Source: SG8-32-3 sp964514055 | Lineage (GTDB): Archaea > Thermoproteota > Bathyarchaeia > Bathyarchaeales > Bathycorpusculaceae | Assembly (NCBI GenBank): GCA_964514055.1 | Contig: CAZEPB010000001.1 | Coordinates: forward strand, 1 to 64,000 | DNA: 64,000 nt | Reading direction: 5' to 3' | Part shown: positions 26,025 through 34,452 of the stretch, one piece after another | Numbering within the stretch: position 1 is the stretch's first letter | Layout of the letters: the number at the start of each line of letters is the position of its first letter | The notes under the pieces: generated by a model | The model's database searches: none | Told to the model about the DNA's origin: nothing | The model's input: only the letters and a program-made list of their open reading frames with translations | Program-made: the position numbers and the translations under genes

Positions 26025-27033
26025 CAACTTTAAACGCGCGGTTTACCGCAATCTCCGCTATATTTGCTGCACAGTCAGCAATTCTTTTTATATTGTCTCT
26101 TATGGTGCAAATACCGCAAACCAGTTCCGCGTTTTTTTGTTTACCCGTAAAAGCTTTTGCGGCTATTTCTTGATCTAGTTTCTCAATTCTATGCTGTTTC
26201 CTCATTATCTCAACGGAAAAAGGGACATCCTTTGAGAAGAACGCATTAACTGCTTTGACGTACAAATCGACAGCCTCTCTTCCTGCAGCAAACATGAACT
26301 CCAATACATCATCTGGGATTTTTTGTTGAGCCCCGTCTAGCATAATTATGTGTCGTGCTATGTCCGCTGTATAGTCTGCGGCATGCTCAATTCTGTAAAC
26401 AAGAGTTTGGTGGTCCATGCAGTCTAAGGGGTCTGTTCGAAGTTCGTTTGCCAAGGCAGCGTCTTGGGCAGCCTTGCGCAGTAATCGTATAAGGAAAAAG
26501 CAGAAGTGATCTACATCGTCGTCAAGGGAAAAAACAGACTTAGCCAACGCTACATCTCGGTTCTTCAAAGCGGTGCAGACATCCTCGCACATGGAATGAG
26601 CGATCAAATGCATCCTTTGTATCGCCTGCTCAAGCGATGCCTTTGACTCATCCGTTAGAGTTTGAAGGTACACACCTTGAGAGTTAGACTCCATAATCCT
26701 CATGTAAAGCCTTCCAGCTATGTTTCGAATGGCTTTTCTTTGCGGAATAGAAAAAATCTTTTCTGAAATAAGTGTAATTCCGGAATATCCGTTCAGAAAT
26801 GGACCTATTATCTTTTGAGTAATTAGCGTTTCGTCTTCATTTTCACCGATGCGAAGGGTCATCTCCTTTGGTGTTGTTTTCTTCGCGGCGCTTGGGTACA
26901 CAACTAAGGAGCGATCGCGTTGGATGGCGTAGGAAACAACATCGCCTTTTTTTAGTTCGTTTAGTTGCATCCAGTTTTTTGGAAGAGAAATCACCATGGA
27001 TGATCTGCCCAATGACATTATTCTTCGTTCCAA
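26017..27033 (-). CDS. AbrB-type DNA-binding domain fused to PhoU repeats
   Basis: 338 residues. The N-terminal 45 residues (SLGRSSMVISLPKNWMQLNELKKGDVV) are a SpoVT/AbrB swapped-hairpin DNA-binding domain; the rest is a tandem PhoU-like helical bundle with the metal-ligand style segments SLDDDVDHFCFFLIR and YRIEHAADYTADIAR. Such archaeal proteins are regarded as phosphate or metabolic regulators. It is encoded convergently with the MtdB fusion (8 bp overlap) and divergently from the nuoE-like gene, so it probably regulates one or both. Ligand unknown. Confidence 0.85.
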   Translation of the reverse strand: MERRIMSLGRSSMVISLPKNWMQLNELKKGDVVSYAIQRDRSLVVYPSAAKKTTPKEMTLRIGENEDETLITQKIIGPFLNGYSGITLISEKIFSIPQRKAIRNIAGRLYMRIMESNSQGVYLQTLTDESKASLEQAIQRMHLIAHSMCEDVCTALKNRDVALAKSVFSLDDDVDHFCFFLIRLLRKAAQDAALANELRTDPLDCMDHQTLVYRIEHAADYTADIARHIIMLDGAQQKIPDDVLEFMFAAGREAVDLYVKAVNAFFSKDVPFSVEIMRKQHRIEKLDQEIAAKAFTGKQKNAELVCGICTIRDNIKRIADCAANIAEIAVNRAFKVAT

Positions 27034-27079
27034 TGTTATCCCTCATATTTGCAAGTATTTACTAATACATCTACTATTT

Positions 27080-27100
27080 GAGTATATACTGTATATAAAT
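27080..27100. promoter_or_regulatory. TATA-rich divergent promoter, abrB-phoU / nuoEF-frhB
   Basis: The intergenic region 27034-27172 contains GTATATACTGTATATAAATT, which can serve TATA boxes on either strand for the divergent genes. AGTAAGCCTTATT at about 27117-27129 contains a partial match to the ACCTTAnT half-sites seen upstream of the MtdB fusion, hinting at a common regulator; the match is imperfect. Confidence 0.35.
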
Positions 27101-27172
27101 TTCTATACCGTGCAAAGTAAGCCTTATTAATGGAAAATGATCCTTTAATGCTATTATAGTGGCTGATACACC

Positions 27173-27625
27173 ATGAGTATTGACCGCGTAGACAGGATTA
27201 TTGACAGGTACGGTTGCGAAAAGGGCGTTTTGATACAACTGCTGCTTGAAATACAGCGTGAGTTAAATTGGATACCCCCTGAAGCGATACTTCGTATAAA
27301 CAAGAGGCTAAAGATCCCAGTGAGCGAGATATACAGAGTTGCGAGTTTTTACACTGCGTTAAGCCTCAAGCCTCGAGGTCGCCATTTAGTCAGAGTGTGC
27401 GCTGGAACCGCGTGTTACGTGCGTGGGGGTCCCAGAATTTTAGATTCAGTGGAGCGCACGCTGAAAATTAGAGCTGGTGAGACAACAAAGGACGGCAAGT
27501 TTACCTTAGAGACTGTGAACTGCCTAGGCTGTTGCGCCCTGGGACCAGTCGTGGAAATAGACGGGCAGTATCACGGAAAACTATCATCGGCGAGTGCTGA
27601 GAAGCTGCTTTCCAAATACAATTAA
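27173..27625 (+). CDS. NuoE-like [2Fe-2S] thioredoxin-fold subunit
   Basis: 150 residues of the 24-kDa NuoE/HydC/HndA family; relays electrons within an NAD(P)H-linked iron-sulfur flavoprotein. The [2Fe-2S] ligands are the C-x4-C of CAGTACYVRG and the C-x3-C of CLGCCALGP. The helical N-terminal segment (LLEIQRELNWIPPEAILRINKRL) is standard. First gene of a three-gene operon with the NuoF-like and NuoG/FrhB-like proteins (spacing about 12 bp and 0 bp). Confidence 0.93.
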   Translation: MSIDRVDRIIDRYGCEKGVLIQLLLEIQRELNWIPPEAILRINKRLKIPVSEIYRVASFYTALSLKPRGRHLVRVCAGTACYVRGGPRILDSVERTLKIRAGETTKDGKFTLETVNCLGCCALGPVVEIDGQYHGKLSSASAEKLLSKYN

Positions 27626-27637
27626 GGAATGAACACT

Positions 27638-29572
27638 ATGGAACCGTTAAAATCTCCTTCTGATCTTGAAAAACTCCGAAAGAATATCATCGCCAAAAAA
27701 GACCCAAATGCACCAGCCATCGCCGTATGCGTCAGCACTGGTTGCGAAGCCCTCGGCGTCAAAGGGGTGCTTAAAGCCTTTAAGGAAGAATTCAAAAAGC
27801 AGGGTTTGGAAGGCAAGATAGAGATTAAAGAAACAGGGTGTCTAGGTTTCTGCGAAAAAGGTCCAAGAATTGTTGTCTACCCTGAAGAAATCTTTTATTT
27901 TCAGGTAAAGGCGACCGATGTACCCGAAATTGTGTCGAAGACTGTGGTTAATAAGGAAATAATTGAACGATTACTCTACACAGACCCTATTACAGGGGAA
28001 GCAGCGAGAAACCTGTCCGAGATTCCATTCTACAAGTACCAAAATAGGTTGCTCCTAGACAGCAACGCCAAAGTAGACCCTAAGAAAATAGACGATTACA
28101 TCGCCTTGGGCGGCTACGCAGCCCTGGCCAAAGCGCTCTATCACATGACGCCTGAACAAGTTCTTGACGAAGTCAAAAAATCCAATCTCCGCGGACGTGG
28201 AGGCGGCGGCTTCCCAACTGGTCGAAAATGGGAGTCCACGCGAAATGCAGAAGGAGAGCCAAAATACGTGATTGTCAACTGTGACGAAGGTGACCCCGGC
28301 GCTTTCATGAACCGCGCGTTAATGGAAGGAAATCCGCACAGCATCCTTGAAGGTCTCATATTAGGGGCTTACGCCATCGGCTCCAACGAGGGGTTCATTT
28401 ACGTCCGCCAAGAGTATCCGCTTGCGGTAGAAAATATGCAGATGGCGTTAGAAGAGGCTGAGAAGTATGGATTATTGGGTAAAGATATTCTGGGTTCAGG
28501 CTTTGATTTTAAAGTTAAGATTCACAAGGGCGCTGGTGCTTTTGTGTCGGGTGAATCGAGCGCGCTGATGACGGCGATAGAAGGAAAGGTAGGCGAGCCC
28601 AGACCAAAGTATGTTCACACGTCAGAAAAAGGGGTCTGGGATAAGCCAAGCGCGTTAAACAACGTTGAGACGTGGGCGAACATACCTCTCATAATAAATA
28701 AAGGCGCTGAATGGTTTGCGTCCATCGGCACTAAAGGCAGCGCAGGCACCAAGATCTTCGCTTTGGCTGGAAAAGTAAACAACACAGGGCTTGTTGAGGT
28801 TCCGATGGGGATGCCTTTAAGGGACATCGTTTTCAAAATAGGCGGCGGGATCCGAAACGGCAAGAAATTCAAGGGTGTTCAAACAGGAGGTCCCTCAGGC
28901 GGCGTTATCCCTGAACAGTATCTTGATTCTCCAGTAGACTTTGACGAACTCACCAAGCTAGGCTCAATCATGGGCTCCGGCGGCATGATAGTTATGGATG
29001 AGGATACCTGCATGGTAGATGTAGCACGCTACTTTGTTAATTTTCTTTGTGATGAATCATGCGGTAAATGTGTGCCTTGCCGTGAGGGATTGAAGCAGGC
29101 GAGAAAAATATTGGACGATATCGTCGCAGGTAAAGGCAAGGAAGGAGACATCGATAAGCTCAAAGAGATTGCGGAGGCAACAAGCGCGGCTTCTCTTTGC
29201 GCTTTAGGGCAGACAGCGGCGAATCCCATGCTGACAACAATTCGCTATTTCAAGGATGAATACGAAGCGCACATAAAGGAGAAGCGGTGCCCTGCATTAG
29301 TCTGCAAAAACCTAGTATCCTATTATATTGACCCGGCGAAGTGCGCTGCGTGCACGCTTTGTTTTAGAAACTGTCCCGTAGGCGCTGTCGAGGGTGAAAG
29401 AGGCAAGATTCACATTATTGACCAAGCAAAATGCACTAAATGCGGAACTTGCTTTGAAGTTTGTCCGCCTGCGTTTAGGGCAGTGCAAAAGTTATCTGGT
29501 GAACCTGTTCCGCCGCCGATTCCCGAGGATAAGCGGTGGATTAAGAAAGGCGAAAAAGGAGCTGTGAATTAG
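27638..29572 (+). CDS. NuoF/HydB-like FMN iron-sulfur subunit with ferredoxin domain
   Basis: Oxidises or reduces NAD(P)H. Domains in order: N-terminal thioredoxin-like [2Fe-2S] domain (CVSTGCEALG, ETGCLGFCEKGP), FMN/NADH core (GRGGGGFPTG and NCDEGDPGAFMNR), the [4Fe-4S] motif SCGKCVPCREG, and a C-terminal 2[4Fe-4S] ferredoxin (CAACTLCFRNCP, CTKCGTCFEVCP). This is the layout of the bifurcating hydrogenase HydB/HndC and NADH-linked formate dehydrogenases. A longer ATG at 27629 exists, but AAGGA at 27624-27628 is spaced for 27638. No hydrogenase or formate dehydrogenase catalytic subunit is encoded nearby. Confidence 0.93.
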   Translation: MEPLKSPSDLEKLRKNIIAKKDPNAPAIAVCVSTGCEALGVKGVLKAFKEEFKKQGLEGKIEIKETGCLGFCEKGPRIVVYPEEIFYFQVKATDVPEIVSKTVVNKEIIERLLYTDPITGEAARNLSEIPFYKYQNRLLLDSNAKVDPKKIDDYIALGGYAALAKALYHMTPEQVLDEVKKSNLRGRGGGGFPTGRKWESTRNAEGEPKYVIVNCDEGDPGAFMNRALMEGNPHSILEGLILGAYAIGSNEGFIYVRQEYPLAVENMQMALEEAEKYGLLGKDILGSGFDFKVKIHKGAGAFVSGESSALMTAIEGKVGEPRPKYVHTSEKGVWDKPSALNNVETWANIPLIINKGAEWFASIGTKGSAGTKIFALAGKVNNTGLVEVPMGMPLRDIVFKIGGGIRNGKKFKGVQTGGPSGGVIPEQYLDSPVDFDELTKLGSIMGSGGMIVMDEDTCMVDVARYFVNFLCDESCGKCVPCREGLKQARKILDDIVAGKGKEGDIDKLKEIAEATSAASLCALGQTAANPMLTTIRYFKDEYEAHIKEKRCPALVCKNLVSYYIDPAKCAACTLCFRNCPVGAVEGERGKIHIIDQAKCTKCGTCFEVCPPAFRAVQKLSGEPVPPPIPEDKRWIKKGEKGAVN

Positions 29573-31021
29573 ATGGAAGCCAAAGAAGTAACCTTAAAAA
29601 TAGACGGCGAAGAAGTTAAAGCCGCTGAAGGAGCCACTATTTTAGAAGTGGCAAGAAAACTAGGCATAGCCATTCCTACGCTGTGCTACATCAGTGCTCT
29701 TGAGCCTTTCGGTTCCTGTCGCGTGTGTTCTGTGGAAATAACGGACCATAGAGGAAGGAAAAAAATAGTAACCTCTTGCAATTACCCTGTAAAAGAGGGG
29801 CTTGTGGTTTCCACCAAGTCTGAGAAAGTGCTGAAAACTCGTAAATTGCTCCTCGAACTTTTGCTGGCTCGATGTCCGAAAGTGAAGAAGATACAGGATT
29901 TAGCCCGAGAATACGGCGTTGAAAAGCCGAGGTTCTGGATAGAAGACGCTGAGGAAGATTGTATTCTCTGTGGCTTATGCGCTCGTGTTTGCGAAGAACG
30001 AATCGGGGTGTACGCCATCAACTTTGCAAAGCGAGGCGTGGAACGGGAAGTTACTGCTCCATACCATAGTTTTTCTGATGACTGCATTGGTTGCGGAGCC
30101 TGCGCCCTTGTTTGCCCCACAAACTCAAGAAGAGTACAGATAAACAATTATCCAACGTTACCCGAAGACATTGAAAAAATTGAGCAGCAGTTCCTGAAAG
30201 GAAAGAAAGATGAGAATTTCGGCGTCTACAGCGAAGTGTTTGCCGCCAAAAGCTCGATTGACGGGCAGGACGGCGGGGTTGCCACTGCACTGCTTGTTTC
30301 AGGCATGCAGCGAGGCTTGTTTGACGCCGCCATCGTTGTGCAGAGGACGGATGGCTACAATTCGGAGGCGATCATAGCAGAAAACGTTGATGACATAATG
30401 AAAGCGAAAGGCACCAAGTATCTGAGGGTTAAAATGATGTCAAAGCTCGGCGAGTTAATCGATAAAGGAAAGAAAAAAATCGCTGTGGTTGGCACCGCCT
30501 GTGAGATTCGAGCGGCAAGAAAAATACAGCAAATCGTGATGAAAGAGTTTCCAGACGTAGAAATCACCCTAATAGGCTTATTCTGTTTCGAAGCCTTTGA
30601 CTACGAAAAGCTGAAGGAAGAGACGAAAAGGCTGTTAGGTGTTGATTTAGACAAAGCAGAGAAAACCCAGATACACAAAGGAAAATACATCGTGCAGGTT
30701 GATGGAAAAGAATACTCATGCAAAGTAAAAGAACTGAATAGTGCTATCGAAAAAGGATGCGCTTATTGTGATGACTTCACCGCTCGACTCGCGGATATCT
30801 CTGTTGGCTCAGTAGGCAGCCCAGATGGCTATTCAACAGTTATAGTGCGCTCAGATGCGGGGAAAAAGCTTCTGGAGAAGCTTGCCTTAGCGAAGGAAGA
30901 AGTCAACACAGAAGAAGTCACAAAACTGTCTATTTTTAAGAAGAAACGTGCCACGAAAAACTTTGCGCCTATAATGCAAGATGTACAAGTGCAGCCCGTG
31001 TCTCAGTCAGAACAATGTTAA
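29573..31021 (+). CDS. NuoG N-terminal iron-sulfur domain fused to an FrhB-type F420 domain
   Basis: 482 residues. Residues 1-75 form a plant-type [2Fe-2S] domain (C38, C49, C52, C69) as in NuoG/HydA N-termini; two [4Fe-4S] motifs follow (C130-x2-C-x2-C-x3-C140 and C171-x2-C-x2-C-x3-C181). From about 212 the chain is an FrhB/FdhB-type F420-binding flavoprotein (SSIDGQDGGVATALL, VGTACEIRAARKI, LIGLFCFEAFDYEKL, GCAYCDDFTARLADISVG). The hydrogenase H-cluster or molybdopterin domain expected after a NuoG start is absent and replaced by the F420 module. ATG directly follows the NuoF-like stop. Predicted to link F420 with NAD(P)H and ferredoxin. Confidence 0.88.
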   Translation: MEAKEVTLKIDGEEVKAAEGATILEVARKLGIAIPTLCYISALEPFGSCRVCSVEITDHRGRKKIVTSCNYPVKEGLVVSTKSEKVLKTRKLLLELLLARCPKVKKIQDLAREYGVEKPRFWIEDAEEDCILCGLCARVCEERIGVYAINFAKRGVEREVTAPYHSFSDDCIGCGACALVCPTNSRRVQINNYPTLPEDIEKIEQQFLKGKKDENFGVYSEVFAAKSSIDGQDGGVATALLVSGMQRGLFDAAIVVQRTDGYNSEAIIAENVDDIMKAKGTKYLRVKMMSKLGELIDKGKKKIAVVGTACEIRAARKIQQIVMKEFPDVEITLIGLFCFEAFDYEKLKEETKRLLGVDLDKAEKTQIHKGKYIVQVDGKEYSCKVKELNSAIEKGCAYCDDFTARLADISVGSVGSPDGYSTVIVRSDAGKKLLEKLALAKEEVNTEEVTKLSIFKKKRATKNFAPIMQDVQVQPVSQSEQC

Positions 31022-31108
31022 ACGCAGCTTAACAGCAAGACTTACGCGTTCTTCTCTACCCATTTTATTTGTTTCATATTGAGAAAGTAAAAATGAGAAG
31101 AGAGCATA

Positions 31109-32281
31109 CTACGAAACTGCACATCCTAGCAGCGCTGCGATTCTTTTTGAGGCTTCAACTATCCGCTCTTTCGGCTGAGTCAAAGAGAACCGCACATAGT
31201 TTTCTCCGTGTTCTCCGAAGCCGATGCCAGGCGTCACCGCCACACCAGCGCTGAGCAGTTTGGTGGCGAACTCGATTGAGCTGGACTTACAGTTGAGCCA
31301 AACGTAAAATGTGGCTTTCGGCTTGTCACAAGTGAAACCCATCGAACACAAGCGGTCAACCAGCACATCGCGCCTTTCCGCATAAATTTGGTTGTTTTTC
31401 TTCAGGAAATCTGGTTGCTTATCGCTTTTGTAGCTTTCTAAGGCTTTGGCGGCTACGTTTTGGATGTAAACGGGTGGTCCTGAGTCGATTTGTGACTTGA
31501 CCTTGGCAAGTCCGCTGATGAGTTGTTTGTTTCCCACGGCGAAAGCTATTCTGTCGCCTGTCATGTTAAAGGTTTTTGAGCATGAGTGAAACTCAACTGC
31601 CACGTCCTTGGCGCCGTCGATTTCGAGGATGCTGGGTGCCTTATATCCGTTAAAAGTTATCTCCGAGTAAGCGTTGTCATAGCACAAAATTATGTTGTTT
31701 TCCCTCGCGAACTCCACCGCGTGCTCCAGAAACTTCTTGTCCACTGTGGCGCTTGTCGGGTTGTTCGGATAGTTCAGAAACATCATCTTGACTTTTTCCG
31801 GGTTTAAGGCTTCGAAGTCTGGTTTGAAGCCGTTTTCCTGAAGCAGCAGCATTGGAACTGGGATGCCGTCGTTTAGTATGGTGCCGCCGTTGTTGTAAAC
31901 AGGATAGCTGGGGTCAGGCACGAGAACGCAGTCGCCCGCGTTCACGAATGCTCTTGCAATGTTTGCTAAGCCTTCTTTCGAGCCTAAAAGCGCGATAACC
32001 TCGTCTTGGCTCACATCGACGCGGAACCGTTTCTTGCACCAAGCCGCAACCGCAGCGCGAAAGTCGGGCTCGCCTTGGCTAAGGGAGTAATTGTGATTCT
32101 TCAGGTTCGCCGCTTCCTCTTTAAGCGCCTCTATCACCACAGGTGGAGGTGGAAGGTCAGGGTCACCAATACTTAGGGAGATAAGGTCGACTCCCTGTGC
32201 CTTTTTCTCTTTCATAGCCTTCTCTATCTCGGCGAAAAGATACGGCGGAAGCCTTTTCACTCTGTCAGCAACTTCAAACAT
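31109..32281 (-). CDS. dapL: LL-diaminopimelate aminotransferase-like PLP enzyme
   Basis: Class I/II aminotransferase, about 390 residues, predicted to convert tetrahydrodipicolinate directly to LL-diaminopimelate. LPPYLFAEIEKAMKEKK at the start, SIGDPDLPPPP, YPNNPT and the PLP lysine in CSKTFNMTGDRIAF are visible. Placement at the end of the lysine operon, with no dapD, dapC or dapE in the window, supports DapL. Starts at 32341 and 32302 lie inside dapF; the ATG at 32281 falls 7 bp after dapF and matches the family N-terminus, so it is preferred. Confidence 0.82.
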   Translation of the reverse strand: MFEVADRVKRLPPYLFAEIEKAMKEKKAQGVDLISLSIGDPDLPPPPVVIEALKEEAANLKNHNYSLSQGEPDFRAAVAAWCKKRFRVDVSQDEVIALLGSKEGLANIARAFVNAGDCVLVPDPSYPVYNNGGTILNDGIPVPMLLLQENGFKPDFEALNPEKVKMMFLNYPNNPTSATVDKKFLEHAVEFARENNIILCYDNAYSEITFNGYKAPSILEIDGAKDVAVEFHSCSKTFNMTGDRIAFAVGNKQLISGLAKVKSQIDSGPPVYIQNVAAKALESYKSDKQPDFLKKNNQIYAERRDVLVDRLCSMGFTCDKPKATFYVWLNCKSSSIEFATKLLSAGVAVTPGIGFGEHGENYVRFSLTQPKERIVEASKRIAALLGCAVS

Positions 32282-32288
32282 TTTCTTT

Positions 32289-33125
32289 TCACTCTCTCTC
32301 ATTAAACAGTGTTCCCTCAAAAACTTTCTCTGCAGCCCCATTCAAGAGTAAGCGTTCTGCGTATTCAACTTCCAAGTCGCCGCCCAGCAGATGAACACAG
32401 ACTTTGCTGCCGAGCGTTTTGAGTAGGTTTCCAGCGACGACTGTGGCGCAGGCACCTGTACCGCAAGCTAAGGTTTCTCCGCAGCCACGCTCCCACACCC
32501 GCACTTTCACCTCGTTTTCACTCAAAACTTGAGCGAACTCCACGTTTGTTCTTTTGGGGAAAAGACGGTGATTTTCAATTTTGGAGCCGACGTGCTGCAC
32601 TGGAAAATCGTCTACGGCATCAACGAATATGACGCAGTGGGGATTTCCAACCGAAAGACACGTTACCTTGTGCCCTTCTCCGTTGACTTGTAAATCTTGG
32701 TTTATGCAAGTGCCTTGACCAACCATTGGAATCTTGCTTCTTTCCAGCACAGGCATACCCATATCAACCATAACCGACTGAACCAAACCGTTTTCAACCG
32801 TTAGCCACGTCCGCTTATTCCCAGCCAACGTCTCCACAATCAACTCGCTCTTTCGCGCGATGCCGTTTTCGTAGCAGTACTTGACGAAGCAGCGGATGCC
32901 GTTGCCGCACATCTCGGCTTCGCTGCCGTCCGCGTTGAAAATCCGCATTTTCACATCCGCCACGGCTGAGTTTGACACGAAGAGAATGCCGTCTGCGCCG
33001 ACCGAGAATCTCCGCTTACAGAGTTTCAGCGCTAACTCAGCTGCTTCTGCGTCGCTTATTTTCGCGTCTCGGTTGTCGATTACGATGTAGTCATTGCCTA
33101 AACCGTGCATCTTCCAAAACTTCAT
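32289..33125 (-). CDS. dapF: diaminopimelate epimerase
   Basis: Converts LL- to meso-diaminopimelate without a cofactor. The two catalytic cysteines lie in EMCGNGIRC and ACGTGACA. The longest frame starts at 33197 within lysA, but the internal ATG at 33125 gives the family start MKFWKMHGLGNDYIV and lies 5 bp after the lysA stop, so it is chosen; length then about 278 residues, normal. Followed by dapL. Confidence 0.93.
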   Translation of the reverse strand: MKFWKMHGLGNDYIVIDNRDAKISDAEAAELALKLCKRRFSVGADGILFVSNSAVADVKMRIFNADGSEAEMCGNGIRCFVKYCYENGIARKSELIVETLAGNKRTWLTVENGLVQSVMVDMGMPVLERSKIPMVGQGTCINQDLQVNGEGHKVTCLSVGNPHCVIFVDAVDDFPVQHVGSKIENHRLFPKRTNVEFAQVLSENEVKVRVWERGCGETLACGTGACATVVAGNLLKTLGSKVCVHLLGGDLEVEYAERLLLNGAAEKVFEGTLFNERE

Positions 33126-33130
33126 CGCCG

Positions 33131-34417
33131 TCACTCTGCCATTCGCTGCCCAGACATCAAATCGTCCAGTCGCTCGCGCTCTCGGATTAGGGTGCACTTG
33201 CCGTTTTTAACCAGAACTTCTGCTGCCCTCGGTCTAGCGTTATACGTTGAACTCATGGAGAAGCCGTATGCTCCAGCGTTCAGAACCGCCAGCAAATCGC
33301 CTTCCTGAACCTTCGGCAGCCGCCTGTCCTTAGCCAACACGTCGCCTGACTCGCAGACTGGCCCGACAACATCGTACGTTTCTTCGTCGGGCGAATCCAG
33401 CTTGTTCGCTACGAGCACGTGATGGTAGGAGCCGTACATGGTGGGTCTCACCAACGTGTTGAAGCCCGCGTCTACTCCGACGAACTTCTTGAAAGGCGTC
33501 GCTTTCACCGTGTTCACAGCGGTCAGTAGCACACTCGCGTCGCAGACCAGGTAGCGTCCAGGCTCCACACAGAAGAACGGTTCTCCAAGGTCGTACTCGT
33601 CAATCTTGCTCTTGAACAGGGACAGCACCTCCTCAGAGAAAAGCGCCAAGTCCAACGCCTTATCTTCTGGTTTGTAGGGTACTCCAAGCCCGCCGCCCAT
33701 GTCAACAAACTCGAAGCTAACCCCGAGTTCATCATGGACTTTTTTGGCTACGCTTAGAAGCTTGTCAAGTGCCAAAACGAAAGGTTCGACGTCGAGAACG
33801 CCTGAGCCTACGTGCATGTGTATGCCGAACCGTTCCACGCCCGCGTTTTTCGCTGCAGCATACGCTTTTAGCGCGTTGTTTTCCCACAGCCCGAATTTTG
33901 TGTTTTTGCCCGCGGTGATGCAGTGGTCATGGTGACCAGCGCCTATCTCGGGATTAACCCTCATGGACAAAACGTTGGGCACCGTAATCTTGAGCCGCCT
34001 GTCCAACTGCGACAAGGAATCGATGTTCACGGTTACGTTGGAGTCTACGAGGAACTTTAACTCGTCGTTTCTAACGCTTGTCCCCGTGAACAAAATGCGC
34101 TCGGGCGAAAAACCCGCGGTTAAAGCCAAGGAAACTTCGCCGGGGCTGACCGCATCCAAGTATGCACCTTCGGTTCCCAAGATTTTCAGCACCGACAGGT
34201 TCGAATTCGCCTTTGCCGCGTAGTAAATTCGGATTTTTTTGTAGTTGCGGCTCAGTGCTTCGTGGAGGCGCTTGTAGTTTTCTCTGATTCGGCTCTCGCT
34301 GACCACGTACAGGGGCGTGTCGAATCGCTCCGCTAATTCCATGGCGGAAACGCCGTCGAAGTAAAGCTTTCCTTTCCTGTTCTCTAATGGCTTCTGAAGC
34401 CGAAGTGTTTTCACCAT
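33131..34417 (-). CDS. lysA: diaminopimelate decarboxylase
   Basis: PLP enzyme (fold III) making lysine from meso-diaminopimelate. The PLP lysine is in YYAAKANSN, with HVGSGVLD, GGGLGVPY, EPGRYLV and the late GPVCESGDVLAKDR substrate motif. 428 residues, typical. The SD (AGAGGT, 34425-34430 on -) is 8 bases before the ATG and is part of an imperfect hairpin also seen at dapA. Fifth gene of the operon. Confidence 0.94.
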   Translation of the reverse strand: MVKTLRLQKPLENRKGKLYFDGVSAMELAERFDTPLYVVSESRIRENYKRLHEALSRNYKKIRIYYAAKANSNLSVLKILGTEGAYLDAVSPGEVSLALTAGFSPERILFTGTSVRNDELKFLVDSNVTVNIDSLSQLDRRLKITVPNVLSMRVNPEIGAGHHDHCITAGKNTKFGLWENNALKAYAAAKNAGVERFGIHMHVGSGVLDVEPFVLALDKLLSVAKKVHDELGVSFEFVDMGGGLGVPYKPEDKALDLALFSEEVLSLFKSKIDEYDLGEPFFCVEPGRYLVCDASVLLTAVNTVKATPFKKFVGVDAGFNTLVRPTMYGSYHHVLVANKLDSPDEETYDVVGPVCESGDVLAKDRRLPKVQEGDLLAVLNAGAYGFSMSSTYNARPRAAEVLVKNGKCTLIRERERLDDLMSGQRMAE

Positions 34418-34424
34418 AATAGTT

Positions 34425-34440
34425 ACCTCTCTTGAGCGGT
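34425..34440 (-). promoter_or_regulatory. lysA leader hairpin covering the ribosome binding site
   Basis: On the - strand ACCGCT-CAAG-AGAGGT can pair with one mismatch. The 3' arm AGAGGT is the lysA SD at 8 bases from the ATG. The same layout, with a perfect stem, precedes dapA at 38521-38536. May limit translation. Confidence 0.35.
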
Positions 34441-34452
34441 CTACCGCTAAGC

